The notes: a model not told the origin generated them from the letters alone. A stretch of 64,000 bases of DNA from Thiodubiliella sp900128405 (GCA_963682085.1 OY821614.1:1302001-1366000); one strand, 5' to 3'; shown: positions 33,548 to 43,600, counted from the stretch's first letter. A program made the numbers and translations.

Positions 33548-33952
33548 TTAAAAACTTAAACAGACATCTTGATCAGACATCAATTTAGTCAATTCGGCAT
33601 TAGAAACCACTTGAATACTTGGCTTTTCCGCCCAGTCTTCATCTTCATCTTCCCAAACCAAAGGCATTAAGTCATCTATACTCAAGCCTCTTTCTTCTAA
33701 AGATTCTGCTGAGACAAAAAGTTGCTTAATATCGTAATCGCCAAGCGCATGATAAGTCTTAGAAAAGTTTTTCATACCAATGCCTTCAGGATTTTGACCC
33801 TCAACAATTTGATACACGCCATCGTCAATAAACGCCAATGATACATCTTGCTCAAAAGCTGCAGCAATCAACACTACTTCTAATGACTCTAAGGCATATA
33901 CTGTGCCGTAAGGTGCCTTACGGTTTAAATACATAAATTTCTTTGTCGCCAT
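33548..33952 (-). CDS. dsrF: DsrF, sulfur-transfer subunit
   Basis: A 134-residue DsrF/TusC protein of the DsrEFH complex. Recognisable segments are FMYLNRKAPYGTVYALESLEV, near-standard LIAAAFEQDVSLAFIDDGVYQI and the YDIKQLFVSAESLEERGL core. The start at MATKKF (33952) follows the dsrE stop directly; an in-frame ATG 12 bases upstream lies within dsrE's end. It has no conserved active Cys of the DsrE type, as expected. Confidence 0.95.
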   Translation of the reverse strand: MATKKFMYLNRKAPYGTVYALESLEVVLIAAAFEQDVSLAFIDDGVYQIVEGQNPEGIGMKNFSKTYHALGDYDIKQLFVSAESLEERGLSIDDLMPLVWEDEDEDWAEKPSIQVVSNAELTKLMSDQDVCLSF

Positions 33953-33953
33953 C

Positions 33954-34355
33954 TTAGTCTCCAAATACCACTAAACGATCAGATTGAATACCTGCTTCAA
34001 TCAACTGACCCAAACCTGAAATACGGAAAGCTGGGTGAATGTTATTACCATCAATACCATTCTTACTTGCTTCACCTTCATCCAACATACCACGGCGAAG
34101 CGCAGCAGCTACACAAACGACCAACTCAGGTTCACCATCAGCATTTTTAATATCTAACTCAGCCCATTGGTTCACGACATTGCGGTCATCTTGCGGTGGA
34201 ATAGTAAAACGCGAAGCGTTGTCAACCCCATCATGATAGAAAAACACACGGAAAATCTCGTGTCCTTTGGCAATCGCCGCCTTAGCAAACTGATACGCTG
34301 TATCAGACGCTTGGTGCTGATAAGGACCTTCGTTAATTTGAATAGAAATCTTCAT
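33954..34355 (-). CDS. dsrE: DsrE, sulfur-transfer subunit with active cysteine
   Basis: A 133-residue DsrE/TusD protein. The active-site Cys is in LVVCVAAALRRGML (Cys81), the residue that carries persulfide sulfur and hands it to DsrC. FRVFFYHDGVDNASRF and ISGLGQLIEAGIQSDRLVVFG are also typical. It starts 12 bases after the dsrB stop and abuts dsrF. Confidence 0.96.
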   Translation of the reverse strand: MKISIQINEGPYQHQASDTAYQFAKAAIAKGHEIFRVFFYHDGVDNASRFTIPPQDDRNVVNQWAELDIKNADGEPELVVCVAAALRRGMLDEGEASKNGIDGNNIHPAFRISGLGQLIEAGIQSDRLVVFGD

Positions 34356-34366
34356 TTAAACGCTCC

Positions 34367-35440
34367 TTAGAAACGGATATAAGCTGATGAATTAAGCTGA
34401 TGACGCGTACCTTTCCAGTCAGAAACATGGAACTTAGTGAACGGTAATCCAGTCTTTTCAAAGAATGCTGGCCAGCCAATACGCTCAACCCATTCCCCTA
34501 CTCTTTCCCAATCACGAGCATCGGCTTTATACACGGCTAAAATTTTCTTAACCACAGCACCTACTTCTGGCCATCTTGGTGGATTATTTGGTAAGCCTGC
34601 TGCTACCAACTTCTGGAATGAAGGCTTAGAGCGTGCATTTGAGTGCTTACCACCAATCCAGATAGCAATCTTAGAATGCTCAGGATCGTTAATTTGCATT
34701 GGCGGACAAGGTGGAAAACATGCGCCACAACAAATACATTTCTTCTCATCAACTTCCAATGTTGGCTTGCCGTTAACCATTGCAGGACGAATCGCAGCAA
34801 CAGGACAACGAGCAACAACTGTTGGACGCTCACAAACATTAGCCACTAAATCGTGGTTAATTTTAGGTGGCTTAGTGTGTTGAATGTTAATCGCAATATC
34901 ACCGTGACCACCACAGTTAATCTGACAACAGGAGGTAGTCATATGAACACGATTTGGCATTTCTTCTTTTTTGTATTCATCATACAATTCATCCATCAAT
35001 GCTTTTACCACGCCCGATGCATCTGTGCCTGGAATATCACAATGTAACCAACCTTGGGTATGTGAAATCATTGATACTGTTGGACCTGTGCCACCTACTG
35101 GAAAACCAGCAGATTCTAATGCTTTAATCAAAGGATTAACTTTTGCTTCAGCGTCCACCATAAACTCAACATTTGAGCGAATAGTAAAACGAATGTAACC
35201 ATCGCCAAACTCATCAGCAATATCTGCTAATTTTTTAATTGTATATACATCCATCTGTCTTTGTGTACCGCAACGAATAGTCCAAACTTCTTCATTGTGC
35301 TTTGAAGTATGGTGTAATACACCCGGACGAGGACGATCATGATAAGCCCACTGGCCGTAGTTACGACGCATTGTTGGGTGCATATATTGAATAGGATCAG
35401 GGCAACCTGATTCGATAGGCATTCTTACTGGTTCAGCCAT
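34367..35440 (-). CDS. dsrB: Dissimilatory sulfite reductase, beta subunit (reverse type)
   Basis: A 357-residue siroheme/4Fe-4S subunit. It has a sulfite reductase half domain (YIRFTIRSNVEFMV), the cluster and siroheme region TTSCCQINCGGHGDIAI, and an inserted ferredoxin domain CICCGACFPPCPPMQI around residue 235. With DsrA it oxidises DsrC-bound sulfur to sulfite in the cytosol. It follows dsrA after 37 bases. The bidirectional-versus-oxidative type is inferred from the operon (dsrEFH, dsrL present), which marks sulfur oxidisers. Confidence 0.97.
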   Translation of the reverse strand: MAEPVRMPIESGCPDPIQYMHPTMRRNYGQWAYHDRPRPGVLHHTSKHNEEVWTIRCGTQRQMDVYTIKKLADIADEFGDGYIRFTIRSNVEFMVDAEAKVNPLIKALESAGFPVGGTGPTVSMISHTQGWLHCDIPGTDASGVVKALMDELYDEYKKEEMPNRVHMTTSCCQINCGGHGDIAINIQHTKPPKINHDLVANVCERPTVVARCPVAAIRPAMVNGKPTLEVDEKKCICCGACFPPCPPMQINDPEHSKIAIWIGGKHSNARSKPSFQKLVAAGLPNNPPRWPEVGAVVKKILAVYKADARDWERVGEWVERIGWPAFFEKTGLPFTKFHVSDWKGTRHQLNSSAYIRF

Positions 35441-35477
35441 AATATTTTCTCCTAATGTTATTTAATAAATTTTATGA

Positions 35478-36782
35478 TTATGCGCTTGCTTCGGCTTTAT
35501 TTTCAAACCATTTAGTCGCTTCTTCGTCCCACTTGTCCATACGAACATAAGACATATAACGCGGTGACTCAACCATATTTGGATTAACTTCTAAGCCAAT
35601 GCCTTCCATAAAGTTGACAATACCGATTCTTTCAATCATTTCACCAGTGCGTTCATGCTCTAGTGCATTTTCAGCAAAGAAATCAATTACTTCACCAGCC
35701 AATTCTTCAATTGCCTCGTAATCGTCTTCACTTTCAAGTTTCATAAATGGAACAACAACTGTGCCAAACAAATCACCAATCTTCAATGTGCGTTTACCAC
35801 CCATGCAAATAGTTACGCCTTTGTCATCACCTGTTGCTAAAATCGCACCTTCAGTAGCATCTTTAATATAATTGTGAGTAAGTGGCGAAGTTACATTTAA
35901 ACAATGCATACACTTAACGCAGTTTTTGTTGTCAATTGTCAATGAAGTATCAGATTCAACTTTCATTGCCTGAGTAGGGCAACGCGAAGTAATATTGTCA
36001 ACCACATACTCCATACCTTTATCTGCTACCATTGCTTTCCATGCATCTTGGTTGATTTTAATATCATCTCTCCAAGTGCCAATAGTTGAAAAGTCTGAAC
36101 GCTCAATAGAATTCATACAGTCGTTAGCACAACCTGAAACTTTAAATTTCATTTTGTATGGTAATGCTGGACGATGCATATCATCAAGAAATGCGTTTAC
36201 TAATGTACGCAATGCTGCTTGCTCATTTGTATTTGACATTTCACAACGCGCTGCACCAACACAAGACATACCAGTACGCACTGCAGGACCTGCACCACCC
36301 ATATCAAAACCATAATCATTAAACTTGTTAAAAATAGTTTGTGTGGTTTCTTCAGTTGCACCTTGAAGCATAATATCACCTGACTGACCATGAAATGCAA
36401 TTAAACCAGAACCGCCGTTATCAACAAACATATCGCACATATCTCTTAATAACTTAGAAGTGTAATGCATACCTGCTGGTGGCTGAATTCTTAATGTGTG
36501 AAATTCACCAGCATCTTTGAATTTAAATTCGCCATTTTCGTCCTTAAGTTCATTAAAGCGTGGGATAACGCCACCACCATAACCAACAACACCAACTGTG
36601 CCGCCTTTCCAGTAACCTTTCTTAGTCACATACGATGTTTCAAGTGTTGCCAAAACATCACGAACCATACTGGCACCTGTGTGATCATCTTGTGCTAAAC
36701 GCTTAAGGCCTGTTACGAACGAAGGCCATGGACCATTCTCCAACTCATCAAGGTTGGGCGTGTTATATAACTCTTTTGCCAT
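35478..36782 (-). CDS. dsrA: Dissimilatory sulfite reductase, alpha subunit (reverse type)
   Basis: A 434-residue catalytic subunit of rDsr. It contains GGGVIPRF, FHTLRIQPPAGMHYTS, the siroheme-4Fe4S motif CVGAARCEMSNTN (C-x5-C) with FKVSGCANDCMNSIER (C-x3-C), and a ferredoxin insertion CVKCMHCLNVTSPL near residue 290. It is the first gene of the operon, with a TATAAT box about 67 bases upstream. Sequence features agree with sulfur oxidisers of the SUP05 type, but a tree would be needed to place it. Confidence 0.97.
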   Translation of the reverse strand: MAKELYNTPNLDELENGPWPSFVTGLKRLAQDDHTGASMVRDVLATLETSYVTKKGYWKGGTVGVVGYGGGVIPRFNELKDENGEFKFKDAGEFHTLRIQPPAGMHYTSKLLRDMCDMFVDNGGSGLIAFHGQSGDIMLQGATEETTQTIFNKFNDYGFDMGGAGPAVRTGMSCVGAARCEMSNTNEQAALRTLVNAFLDDMHRPALPYKMKFKVSGCANDCMNSIERSDFSTIGTWRDDIKINQDAWKAMVADKGMEYVVDNITSRCPTQAMKVESDTSLTIDNKNCVKCMHCLNVTSPLTHNYIKDATEGAILATGDDKGVTICMGGKRTLKIGDLFGTVVVPFMKLESEDDYEAIEELAGEVIDFFAENALEHERTGEMIERIGIVNFMEGIGLEVNPNMVESPRYMSYVRMDKWDEEATKWFENKAEASA

Positions 36783-36848
36783 TTTATTTCTCCAATAGTT
36801 TTAATAAATTTCCTACATTCTTATAGAAAAGGAAATGTGAACGGAGGT

Positions 36849-36854
36849 ATTATA
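36849..36854 (-). promoter_or_regulatory. Candidate -10 box for the dsr operon
   Basis: On the minus strand a perfect TATAAT lies in the context GAGTATAATACC about 67 bases before the dsrA start. The expected -35 position (GGGGAA) is a poor match, which would fit an activator-dependent promoter. This is the only good -10 in the spacer. Confidence 0.5.
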
Positions 36855-37044
36855 CTCAAAACGCAAGAAAATTCCCCATTTTATTAGTGATATCTAGGAC
36901 TATCTCTTAGGGGGTAGATTGGTTTTTCTTTTAAAAAATTAGGTGATAACAATAAAGTCAACCTAGGCGGTATTAACATTAGCAACACCAATAACAATTA
37001 TGTTAATTGCAATTATTTAAGAGCAATGTTAATCAATACTTTAT
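36855..37044. other. Non-coding spacer upstream of the dsr promoter
   Basis: About 190 AT-rich bases between the dsr -10 box and the MITE. Short palindromes CCTAGG and TTAATTGCAATTA are present and could bind a regulator, but I cannot assign one. No frame of note is present. Confidence 0.35.
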
Positions 37045-37144
37045 GAAACCTTTGCACAAATATGGATGATTAGCAGAATTCAATTTTTACCAAGTTGGTA
37101 AAAAGTGGATTTTTGATGATTATTCATATTTATGCAAAGGTCTC
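37045..37144. mobile_element. MITE, 100-bp internal-deletion form, inserted at the gltD stop codon
   Basis: The ends GAAACCTTTGCACAAATATG and CATATTTATGCAAAGGTCTC are the family termini. A perfect 5-bp target duplication TTTAT flanks it (37040-37044 and 37145-37149). The right-hand TTTAT contains the gltD stop codon (TTA on plus, TAA on minus). The interior keeps ACCAAGTTGGTAAAAAG but lacks the CCTAGCAAGG core, so it is a deletion derivative of the 162-bp form. Confidence 0.88.
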
Positions 37145-37145
37145 T

Positions 37146-38579
37146 TTATGCTAAATATTCATCAACTTTAGTAGCAACACCACGACCTTCATTGATTGCC
37201 CACACTACCAAGGATTGACCACGACGACAATCGCCCGCAGTGAAAATCCCTGCTTGAGAAGTAGCATATTCGCCATAATTCGCTTGATAGTTACCGCGCT
37301 TATCAAGATCAATATCTGCATCATTACTTAAATAATGTTCTGGGGCGATAAAACCCATTGATAGAAGCACCAATTGCGTGTCCCAAGTTTTTTCACTGCC
37401 GTCAATTTCAATCAACTGACCTTCTTTAAAATCAACATTGACTGTGTTAAGTCCAACAACTTTACCACGCTCATCCTTGACAAATGACTTGGTCATTAAG
37501 TGATATTGCCTAGGATCTGCACCAAATACTTCTGCTACTTCGGCATGACCATAATCCACACGATAAATCAATGGCCAAAGTGGCCAAGGATTACTTTCTG
37601 CACGGTCTTCAGGAGGTTTGCCCATTAACTCAAAATTCACAATTGACTTTGCACCTTGACGCAACGCTGTGCCAATACAATCTGTGCCTGTATCGCCACC
37701 ACCAATCACAATCACATCTTTGCCTTTAGCGGATAATTCTGAATCATCAGCATGCCCAGTGTTTAATAAACTTTGCGTATTGCTAGTCAAATATTCCATC
37801 GCCAAATGCACACCGTGTGCATCACGATTATCTACTGGTAAATCACGCGCTTGTGTTGCACCCGTGGTAAATACCAATGCATCAAAATCTTTTTGCAATT
37901 GCTTAGTGCTAATGTCTTTACCAACATTAACATTGGTAATAAAATCAATGCCCGATTCTTTGAGTAAATTCACACGACGATCAACCACCTCTTTGCCGAG
38001 TTTCATATTAGGGATGCCATACATTAATAAACCACCAATGCGATCAAAACGCTCAAAAACGCTCACGCTATGTCCTAGTTTATTAAGTTCTTCTGCTGTC
38101 GCTAAGCCCGCAGGTCCAGAGCCGACCACTGCTACTTTTTTTCCTGTGCGATACAAGACTTTATGTGGCTGAATCCAATTCTCATCAAAACCACGGTCAA
38201 CAATGGCTTGCTCAATATTTTTAATCGTTACTGCTGGATTGTTTAATCCTAATACACACGAACCCTCACAAGGTGCGGGGCAAACTCGCCCTGTGAATTC
38301 TGGAAAATTATTGGTTTTATGTAAACGCGTTAATGCCTCTTGCCATTTGTCGTGATAAACCAAATCATTCCATTCAGGGATTAAATTATCAACGGGACAG
38401 CCGTTACTTGATTGACAAAAGGGCACACCACAGTCCATACATCTTGCCCCTTGGTCTTGCAAATGTGCAACATCATGCGTGCCAGTAAAAATTTCATCAT
38501 AATCTTTAATGCGCAGTTCAACAGAACGATATGCCTCAGTTTTTCTATCAAATTCCTTAAATCCAGTTACTTTTCCCAT
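37146..38579 (-). CDS. gltD: Glutamate synthase small subunit (GltD)
   Basis: A 477-residue FAD/NADPH oxidoreductase supplying electrons for glutamate synthase. It has two N-terminal Cys clusters (CMDCGVPFCQSSNGCPV and GRVCPAPCEGSCVLGL), an FAD fold (VAVVGSGPAGLATAEELNKLG), an NADPH fold (VIVIGGGDTGTDCIGTALRQG) and a closing FTAGDCRRGQSLVVWAINEGR. The large subunit gltB is not adjacent, which is unusual. Its last codon abuts the target duplication of a MITE. It starts near rplS on the opposite strand. Confidence 0.94.
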   Translation of the reverse strand: MGKVTGFKEFDRKTEAYRSVELRIKDYDEIFTGTHDVAHLQDQGARCMDCGVPFCQSSNGCPVDNLIPEWNDLVYHDKWQEALTRLHKTNNFPEFTGRVCPAPCEGSCVLGLNNPAVTIKNIEQAIVDRGFDENWIQPHKVLYRTGKKVAVVGSGPAGLATAEELNKLGHSVSVFERFDRIGGLLMYGIPNMKLGKEVVDRRVNLLKESGIDFITNVNVGKDISTKQLQKDFDALVFTTGATQARDLPVDNRDAHGVHLAMEYLTSNTQSLLNTGHADDSELSAKGKDVIVIGGGDTGTDCIGTALRQGAKSIVNFELMGKPPEDRAESNPWPLWPLIYRVDYGHAEVAEVFGADPRQYHLMTKSFVKDERGKVVGLNTVNVDFKEGQLIEIDGSEKTWDTQLVLLSMGFIAPEHYLSNDADIDLDKRGNYQANYGEYATSQAGIFTAGDCRRGQSLVVWAINEGRGVATKVDEYLA

Positions 38580-38631
38580 TGTTCATCATCGTCTAAAATA
38601 TCAAGGTGCATAATTATGCCATAAATTCATC

Positions 38632-38660
38632 TTGTCTATCAATCATAATGACTGTATAAT
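38632..38660 (+). promoter_or_regulatory. Sigma-70-type promoter of rplS
   Basis: TTGTCT (38632-38637) and a perfect TATAAT (38655-38660) are separated by exactly 17 bases, about 38 bases before the rplS ATG. It is one of the best promoter matches in the window. Confidence 0.75.
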
Positions 38661-38697
38661 TGCCCCTTTTTACAGATTTGAAAGAAGGAATATAGTC

Positions 38698-39051
38698 ATG
38701 AATGTAATTGACCAAATTGAAAGTGAGCAGTTAAGAGCCGACCTCCCTGAATTTTCATCAGGCGACACAATTGTTGTGCAAGTTAAGGTGCGTGAAGGCG
38801 ATCGTGAAAGATTACAAGCATTTGAAGGCGTGGTAATCGCTAAGAAAAACCGGGGTATTGGTTCCGCCTTTACAGTTAGAAAAATTTCTCACGGTGAAGG
38901 TGTTGAGCGTGTTTTTCAAACACATTCTAAAATGATTGACTCAGTAGAAGTCAAGCGTCGTGGTAAAGTTCGCCAAGCCAAGTTATATTATCTTCGTGGA
39001 CTTACTGGTAAGAAAGCAAGAATTAAAGAAAAATTGGCGACCAAGAAATAA
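38698..39051 (+). CDS. rplS: 50S ribosomal protein L19
   Basis: A 117-residue ribosomal protein at the 30S-50S interface. The motifs FSSGDTIVVQVKVREGDRER, LQAFEGVVIAKKNRGIGSAF, FTVRKISHGEGVERVFQTHS and KLYYLRGLTGKKARIKEKL are canonical. The start is fixed by the AAGAAGGA ribosome-binding site just before 38698. It normally follows rpsP-rimM-trmD; here it stands alone with its own promoter and terminator. Confidence 0.97.
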   Translation: MNVIDQIESEQLRADLPEFSSGDTIVVQVKVREGDRERLQAFEGVVIAKKNRGIGSAFTVRKISHGEGVERVFQTHSKMIDSVEVKRRGKVRQAKLYYLRGLTGKKARIKEKLATKK

Positions 39052-39070
39052 AAGTCATCCCATTTTTTTA

Positions 39071-39100
39071 AAAATACCGACAATCAGTCGGTATTTTTTT
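39071..39100 (+). terminator. Rho-independent terminator of rplS
   Basis: Perfect 11-bp stem AAAATACCGAC / GTCGGTATTTT with the loop AATCA, then a further T run. It begins about 20 bases after the rplS stop. Confidence 0.9.
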
Positions 39101-39141
39101 GTCTAAAATTCAATACTACATTAACCCTATTACAACTTACT

Positions 39142-40014
39142 ATGGATAATTTCACACTTATCGATCAATTCCTTGACCATTATTGGCTGTCATCAGGTGC
39201 CAGTCCAAACACCCTATCAGCCTATCGTTCCGACCTCAGGATTTTTTCTCAATGGCTAAAAAGTTCCCTTGAAAAAGTTGATGATACCACCATTAATGAT
39301 TATTTCAAACACAGAGAACTTAACCCCGCAACCCAAGCACGCATACTTACTTGCCTACGAGCGTTTTATCAATATCAACTTACCATACAAGCCATTGCCC
39401 TTAATCCAACAGAAAAACTCTGCCATCCAAAGCAAGTGCAAAAACTCCCCGTCTTCTTAAACATCACAGAAGTTGAAGCATTACTTGATACACCCAACAA
39501 GAAAACCATCTTCGGTATGCGTGACCGTGCTATGTTAGAGTTGTTATATTCGTGTGGATTACGCGTTTCAGAATTAATTAGTTTGGAGTATCACAATCTA
39601 AACCTCAACGAAGAATACATTCGTATTCATGGCAAAGGCAACAAGGAACGAATGTTGCCAATGGGTGAAGTAGCAATGGACTACCTATCCATTTACGAAG
39701 AAAAATCTCGCCCCTTTCTCCTAAAAACTGGACAAACCGATGCTTATTTTCTAAGTAACCGTGGCTCAGGTATGAGCAGACAAAATTTTTTCTACATCAT
39801 TAAAGCCTACGCCCTAAAAGCAGGTATCAGCAAGCCCCTTTCTCCACATACACTCCGCCACGCTTTCGCTACGCATTTGGTGCAACAAGGTGCGGATTTG
39901 CGTAGTGTGCAATTGATGCTAGGACACAGCGATATTTCCACTACTCAAATCTACACCCACATTCAAAACACGCAATTAAAATCTCAACATCAAAAACATC
40001 ATCCTCGTGGCTGA
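39142..40014 (+). CDS. xerD: Tyrosine recombinase XerD
   Basis: A 290-residue site-specific recombinase that, with XerC, resolves chromosome dimers at dif. The N-terminal SAM-like core-binding domain reads WLSSGASPNTLSAYRSDL. The catalytic residues are all present: Arg in SCGLRVSELISLEYHNL, Lys in IHGKGNKERMLPMGEVA, His-x-x-Arg in LSPHTLRHAFATHL, His in LMLGHSDISTTQIYTH, and the nucleophile Tyr in the same segment. No neighbouring att site or integron is seen, so this is the housekeeping enzyme rather than an element integrase. Confidence 0.94.
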   Translation: MDNFTLIDQFLDHYWLSSGASPNTLSAYRSDLRIFSQWLKSSLEKVDDTTINDYFKHRELNPATQARILTCLRAFYQYQLTIQAIALNPTEKLCHPKQVQKLPVFLNITEVEALLDTPNKKTIFGMRDRAMLELLYSCGLRVSELISLEYHNLNLNEEYIRIHGKGNKERMLPMGEVAMDYLSIYEEKSRPFLLKTGQTDAYFLSNRGSGMSRQNFFYIIKAYALKAGISKPLSPHTLRHAFATHLVQQGADLRSVQLMLGHSDISTTQIYTHIQNTQLKSQHQKHHPRG

Positions 40015-40148
40015 TTTTAGGTATTTCTAGGTGTACTTTAAAGCGAGACTTTTACGATTAATACTTGAACAATTGGACGGGTCTCATATTATTCATTTTT
40101 TTGACTAATAACATCACTTGGAAACAACTGCAATACCATTAACGATAA

Positions 40149-40625
40149 TTAGATATATTTAACTTCTAAAATTTCGTAAAGAATGTTGCCTTGTGGCGCT
40201 TTAACAGTAACTTCATCACCCTCTTCGTTACCCATTAAGGCACTGGCGATTGGGGAATGGCATGAGATTTTTTTAAGTTCAATATTAGATTCATCTTCAC
40301 CAACTATTTGGTAAGTAATTTCCTTGTCATCTACAAGATTCATTAAAGTAACTGTGGTGCCAAAAACGCATCTACCATCTTGGTTAAGCTTAGTAACATC
40401 AATGACTTGCATATGTGAAAGTTTTGCTTCAATTTCTTTGATGCGTCCTTCAATAAAACCTTGTTCTTCTTTAGCAGCGTGGTATTCGGCGTTTTCTTTA
40501 AGGTCGCCATGTGCGCGTGCGGTGGCAATTTCTTCAACGATGCGTGGTCGCTCAATGTCTTTAAGGTTTAATAATTCTGATTCTAATGCTTTAGCACCTG
40601 CAACAGTCATTGGGATATTGTCCAT
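40149..40625 (-). CDS. greA: Transcription elongation factor GreA
   Basis: A 158-residue factor that rescues backtracked RNA polymerase. The N-terminal coiled coil is clear (IPMTVAGAKALESELLNLKD, RPRIVEEIATARAHGDLKEN, AEYHAAKEEQGFIEGRIKEI), with the acidic tip, and the C-terminal globular domain has ISCHSPIASALMGNEEGDEV. The ATG at 40625 has AGGAG at the right distance. It follows carB after ten bases, the usual carAB-greA order. Confidence 0.96.
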   Translation of the reverse strand: MDNIPMTVAGAKALESELLNLKDIERPRIVEEIATARAHGDLKENAEYHAAKEEQGFIEGRIKEIEAKLSHMQVIDVTKLNQDGRCVFGTTVTLMNLVDDKEITYQIVGEDESNIELKKISCHSPIASALMGNEEGDEVTVKAPQGNILYEILEVKYI

Positions 40626-40635
40626 ATTTTATCTC

Positions 40636-43600
40636 CTAGTTATTCAGTGATTGTATCGTTCTCACTGTTATTTTTTTATTAACTTTTAAGCCATCTAACA
40701 TCGCAAAAGCTGCTGCCACTGTAGTGATAAATGGCACTTTATGCACCAAAGCTTGACAACGAATTGTGGCAGCATCTTCAGCGCCTTGAGTATCTTCAGT
40801 TGAGTTGATAATTAAATCAATCTCATCATTTTTAATCATATCAACAATATGTGGCGAACCTTCAGAGACTTTGTTTACCATTTCACAATCTAAATCTGCA
40901 TCGGTCAAAATTTCTTTATTGCTACGAGTTGCCACCAAACTAAAGCCTTGTGATGCGAGACGATTACCTAAATCAACCAAATCATCCCGGTCTAATTTAC
41001 GCAAACTAACAAACACTTTACCACTTTCAGGTGCACGACTACCAGCCGCTAGTTGGGCTTTGTCAAAGGCTGAGGCAAAATCTTTGCCAATGCCCATTAC
41101 CTCACCTGTTGAACGCATTTCAGGACCTAAAATTGGGTCAACGCCTAAAAATTTATTGAATGGAAATACGGCTTCTTTTACGCTAAAGTGTTGTGGAATA
41201 ATTTCCTTGGTAAAGCCCAATTGCTTGAGTGTTTTGCCTGCCATTACCCGTGCTGCAATATTCGCTAATGGTACGCCAATTGCTTTAGACACAAAAGGCA
41301 CAGTGCGGGAAGCACGAGGATTAACCTCAATAATATAAATTTCATCATCTTGATAAGCAAGTTGTGTATTCATTAAGCCAATAACGCCCAATTTTTTTGC
41401 CATCGCAATAACTTGTTCACGCATTTCATCTAACACTTCTGTCGGCAATGAATAAGATGGTAGCGAACAAGCCGAGTCACCTGAGTGAATACCTGCCTGC
41501 TCAATATGCTGCATAATACCACCAATAACCACAATTTCACCATCGCAAATCACATCAATATCAACTTCAATGGCATGGTCAAGAAACGAATCTAATAACA
41601 CAGGTGCATCGTTCGAAACTTGCACAGCAGTGTGCATATAGTGATCAAGACTGTCTTTGTCGTAAACGATTTCCATAGCCCGACCGCCCAGCACATAAGA
41701 GGGGCGAACCACTAGAGGGAAGCCAATGCCATCGGCAATATCTTGTGCTTGTTCTACTGAACGAGCTGTGCCATTAAGTGGCTGTTTAAGGTTTAATTCT
41801 TGTAGCATCTTAGAGAATCGTTCTCTGTCTTCTGCCAAATCAATCGCATCGGGACTAGTGCCAATAATTTTTGCACCCGTTTTCTCCAGTGCATCCGCTA
41901 GTTTTAAAGGTGTTTGCCCGCCATAATGCACAATAATGCCATCTGGATTTTCAACATCAATCACTGCCAATACATCTTCTAGCGTTAATGGCTCAAAATA
42001 CAAACGATCAGAAATATCATAATCAGTCGAAACTGTTTCAGGATTGCAATTCACCATAATGGTCTCATAGCCATCTGCACGCAATGCTTTTGATGCATGC
42101 ACACAACAATAATCAAATTCAATACCTTGTCCAATACGATTAGGCCCACCACCCAAAATTAATATTTTTTTCTTATTGGTTGGCTTGGCTTCGCATTGTT
42201 GCTGGTAAGTGGAATACAAATATGCCGTTTGCGTATCAAACTCAGCTGCACAACTGTCAACTCGCTTAAAAACAGGCTTAATATTTAATGCTTTTCGGCG
42301 TTCACGCACAGACGATTCACTGCAATTACACAGTTGTGCCAAACGCGCATCGGAGAAACCTTTGCGCTTTAAATCAAATAATTCGCTGGCATTAATATCG
42401 GTAATGTTACTGGCATTAATTTGCATTTCACTAGAAACAATATCTTGTATTTGTGCCAAAAACCAAAAATCAACTTTGGATAAATCAAACACCTCTTCAA
42501 GGGTCATACCAAATCTAAACGCATCTGCTAGATAAAAAATTCGCTCGCCACGAGCAGAAATACACTCACTTCTAATTTTATTGCGTGCATCATCAGCACC
42601 CAAATCAACAATTGGGTCAAGTCCAACTTTGTCGGTCTCTAAACCTCTAAGTGCTTTTTGCAAAGATTCTTGAAAAGTTGAACCTATTGCCATTACTTCG
42701 CCTACAGATTTCATTTGTGTCGTCAGTCTGTCATCCGCTTTGGGAAACTTTTCAAAGGCAAATCTTGGAATTTTGGTAACCACATAATCAATACTTGGCT
42801 CAAACGAAGCAGGTGTTTTGCCTCCCGTAATGTCGTTATCAAGTTCATCAAGAGTGTAACCTACTGCAAGCTTGGCTGCCACTTTTGCAATCGGAAAACC
42901 GGTTGCTTTTGACGCTAAAGCGGATGAGCGAGAAACCCTTGGATTCATCTCAATAATCGTCAATCGTCCATCTTTTGGATTAAGCGCAAATTGCACATTG
43001 GAACCGCCTGTATCTACGCCAATCTCACGCAAAACAGCCAGCGAAGCATTACGCATTATTTGGTATTCTTTATCAGTTAAAGTTTGGGCAGGAGCAACCG
43101 TGATTGAATCACCCGTGTGAATACCCATGGGGTCAAGATTTTCAATTGAGCAAATAATAATGCAATTGTCTTTATGGTCACGCACCACTTCCATTTCAAA
43201 CTCTTTCCAGCCCAAAATTGACTCTTCAACCAACAATTCATTAGTCGGGGAAAGGTCTAGTCCTCGTTCACAAATTTCAACAAATTCTTCTTTATTATAA
43301 GCAATACCGCCCCCTGAACCCCCCATAGTGAATGAGGGGCGAATAACAGTTGGAAAACCTACCATTTCCTGAACAACAAACGCCTCTTCCAGATTATGTG
43401 CAACGGCTGCCTGAGGCATATCAAGCCCAATTTTAAGCATTGCTTCACGGAACAAATCACGGTCTTCTGCTTTATTAATGGCTTCTTTTTTAGCGCCAAT
43501 CATCTCAACACCATATTTTTTTAACACGCCGTATCGCTCTAAATCTAGCGCACAATTCAGTGCCGTTTGTCCGCCCATCGTTGGTAGCAGTGCATCAGGC

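Noticed and set aside
39142..40014. XerD-like recombinase as the integrase of a mobile island
   Set aside because: Its sequence fits the housekeeping XerD, and no attachment site or cargo is adjacent.
40045..40085. Possible further MITE from GAGACTTTT to GGGTCTC near xerD
   Set aside because: Only a few terminal bases match and the interior has no family sequence.
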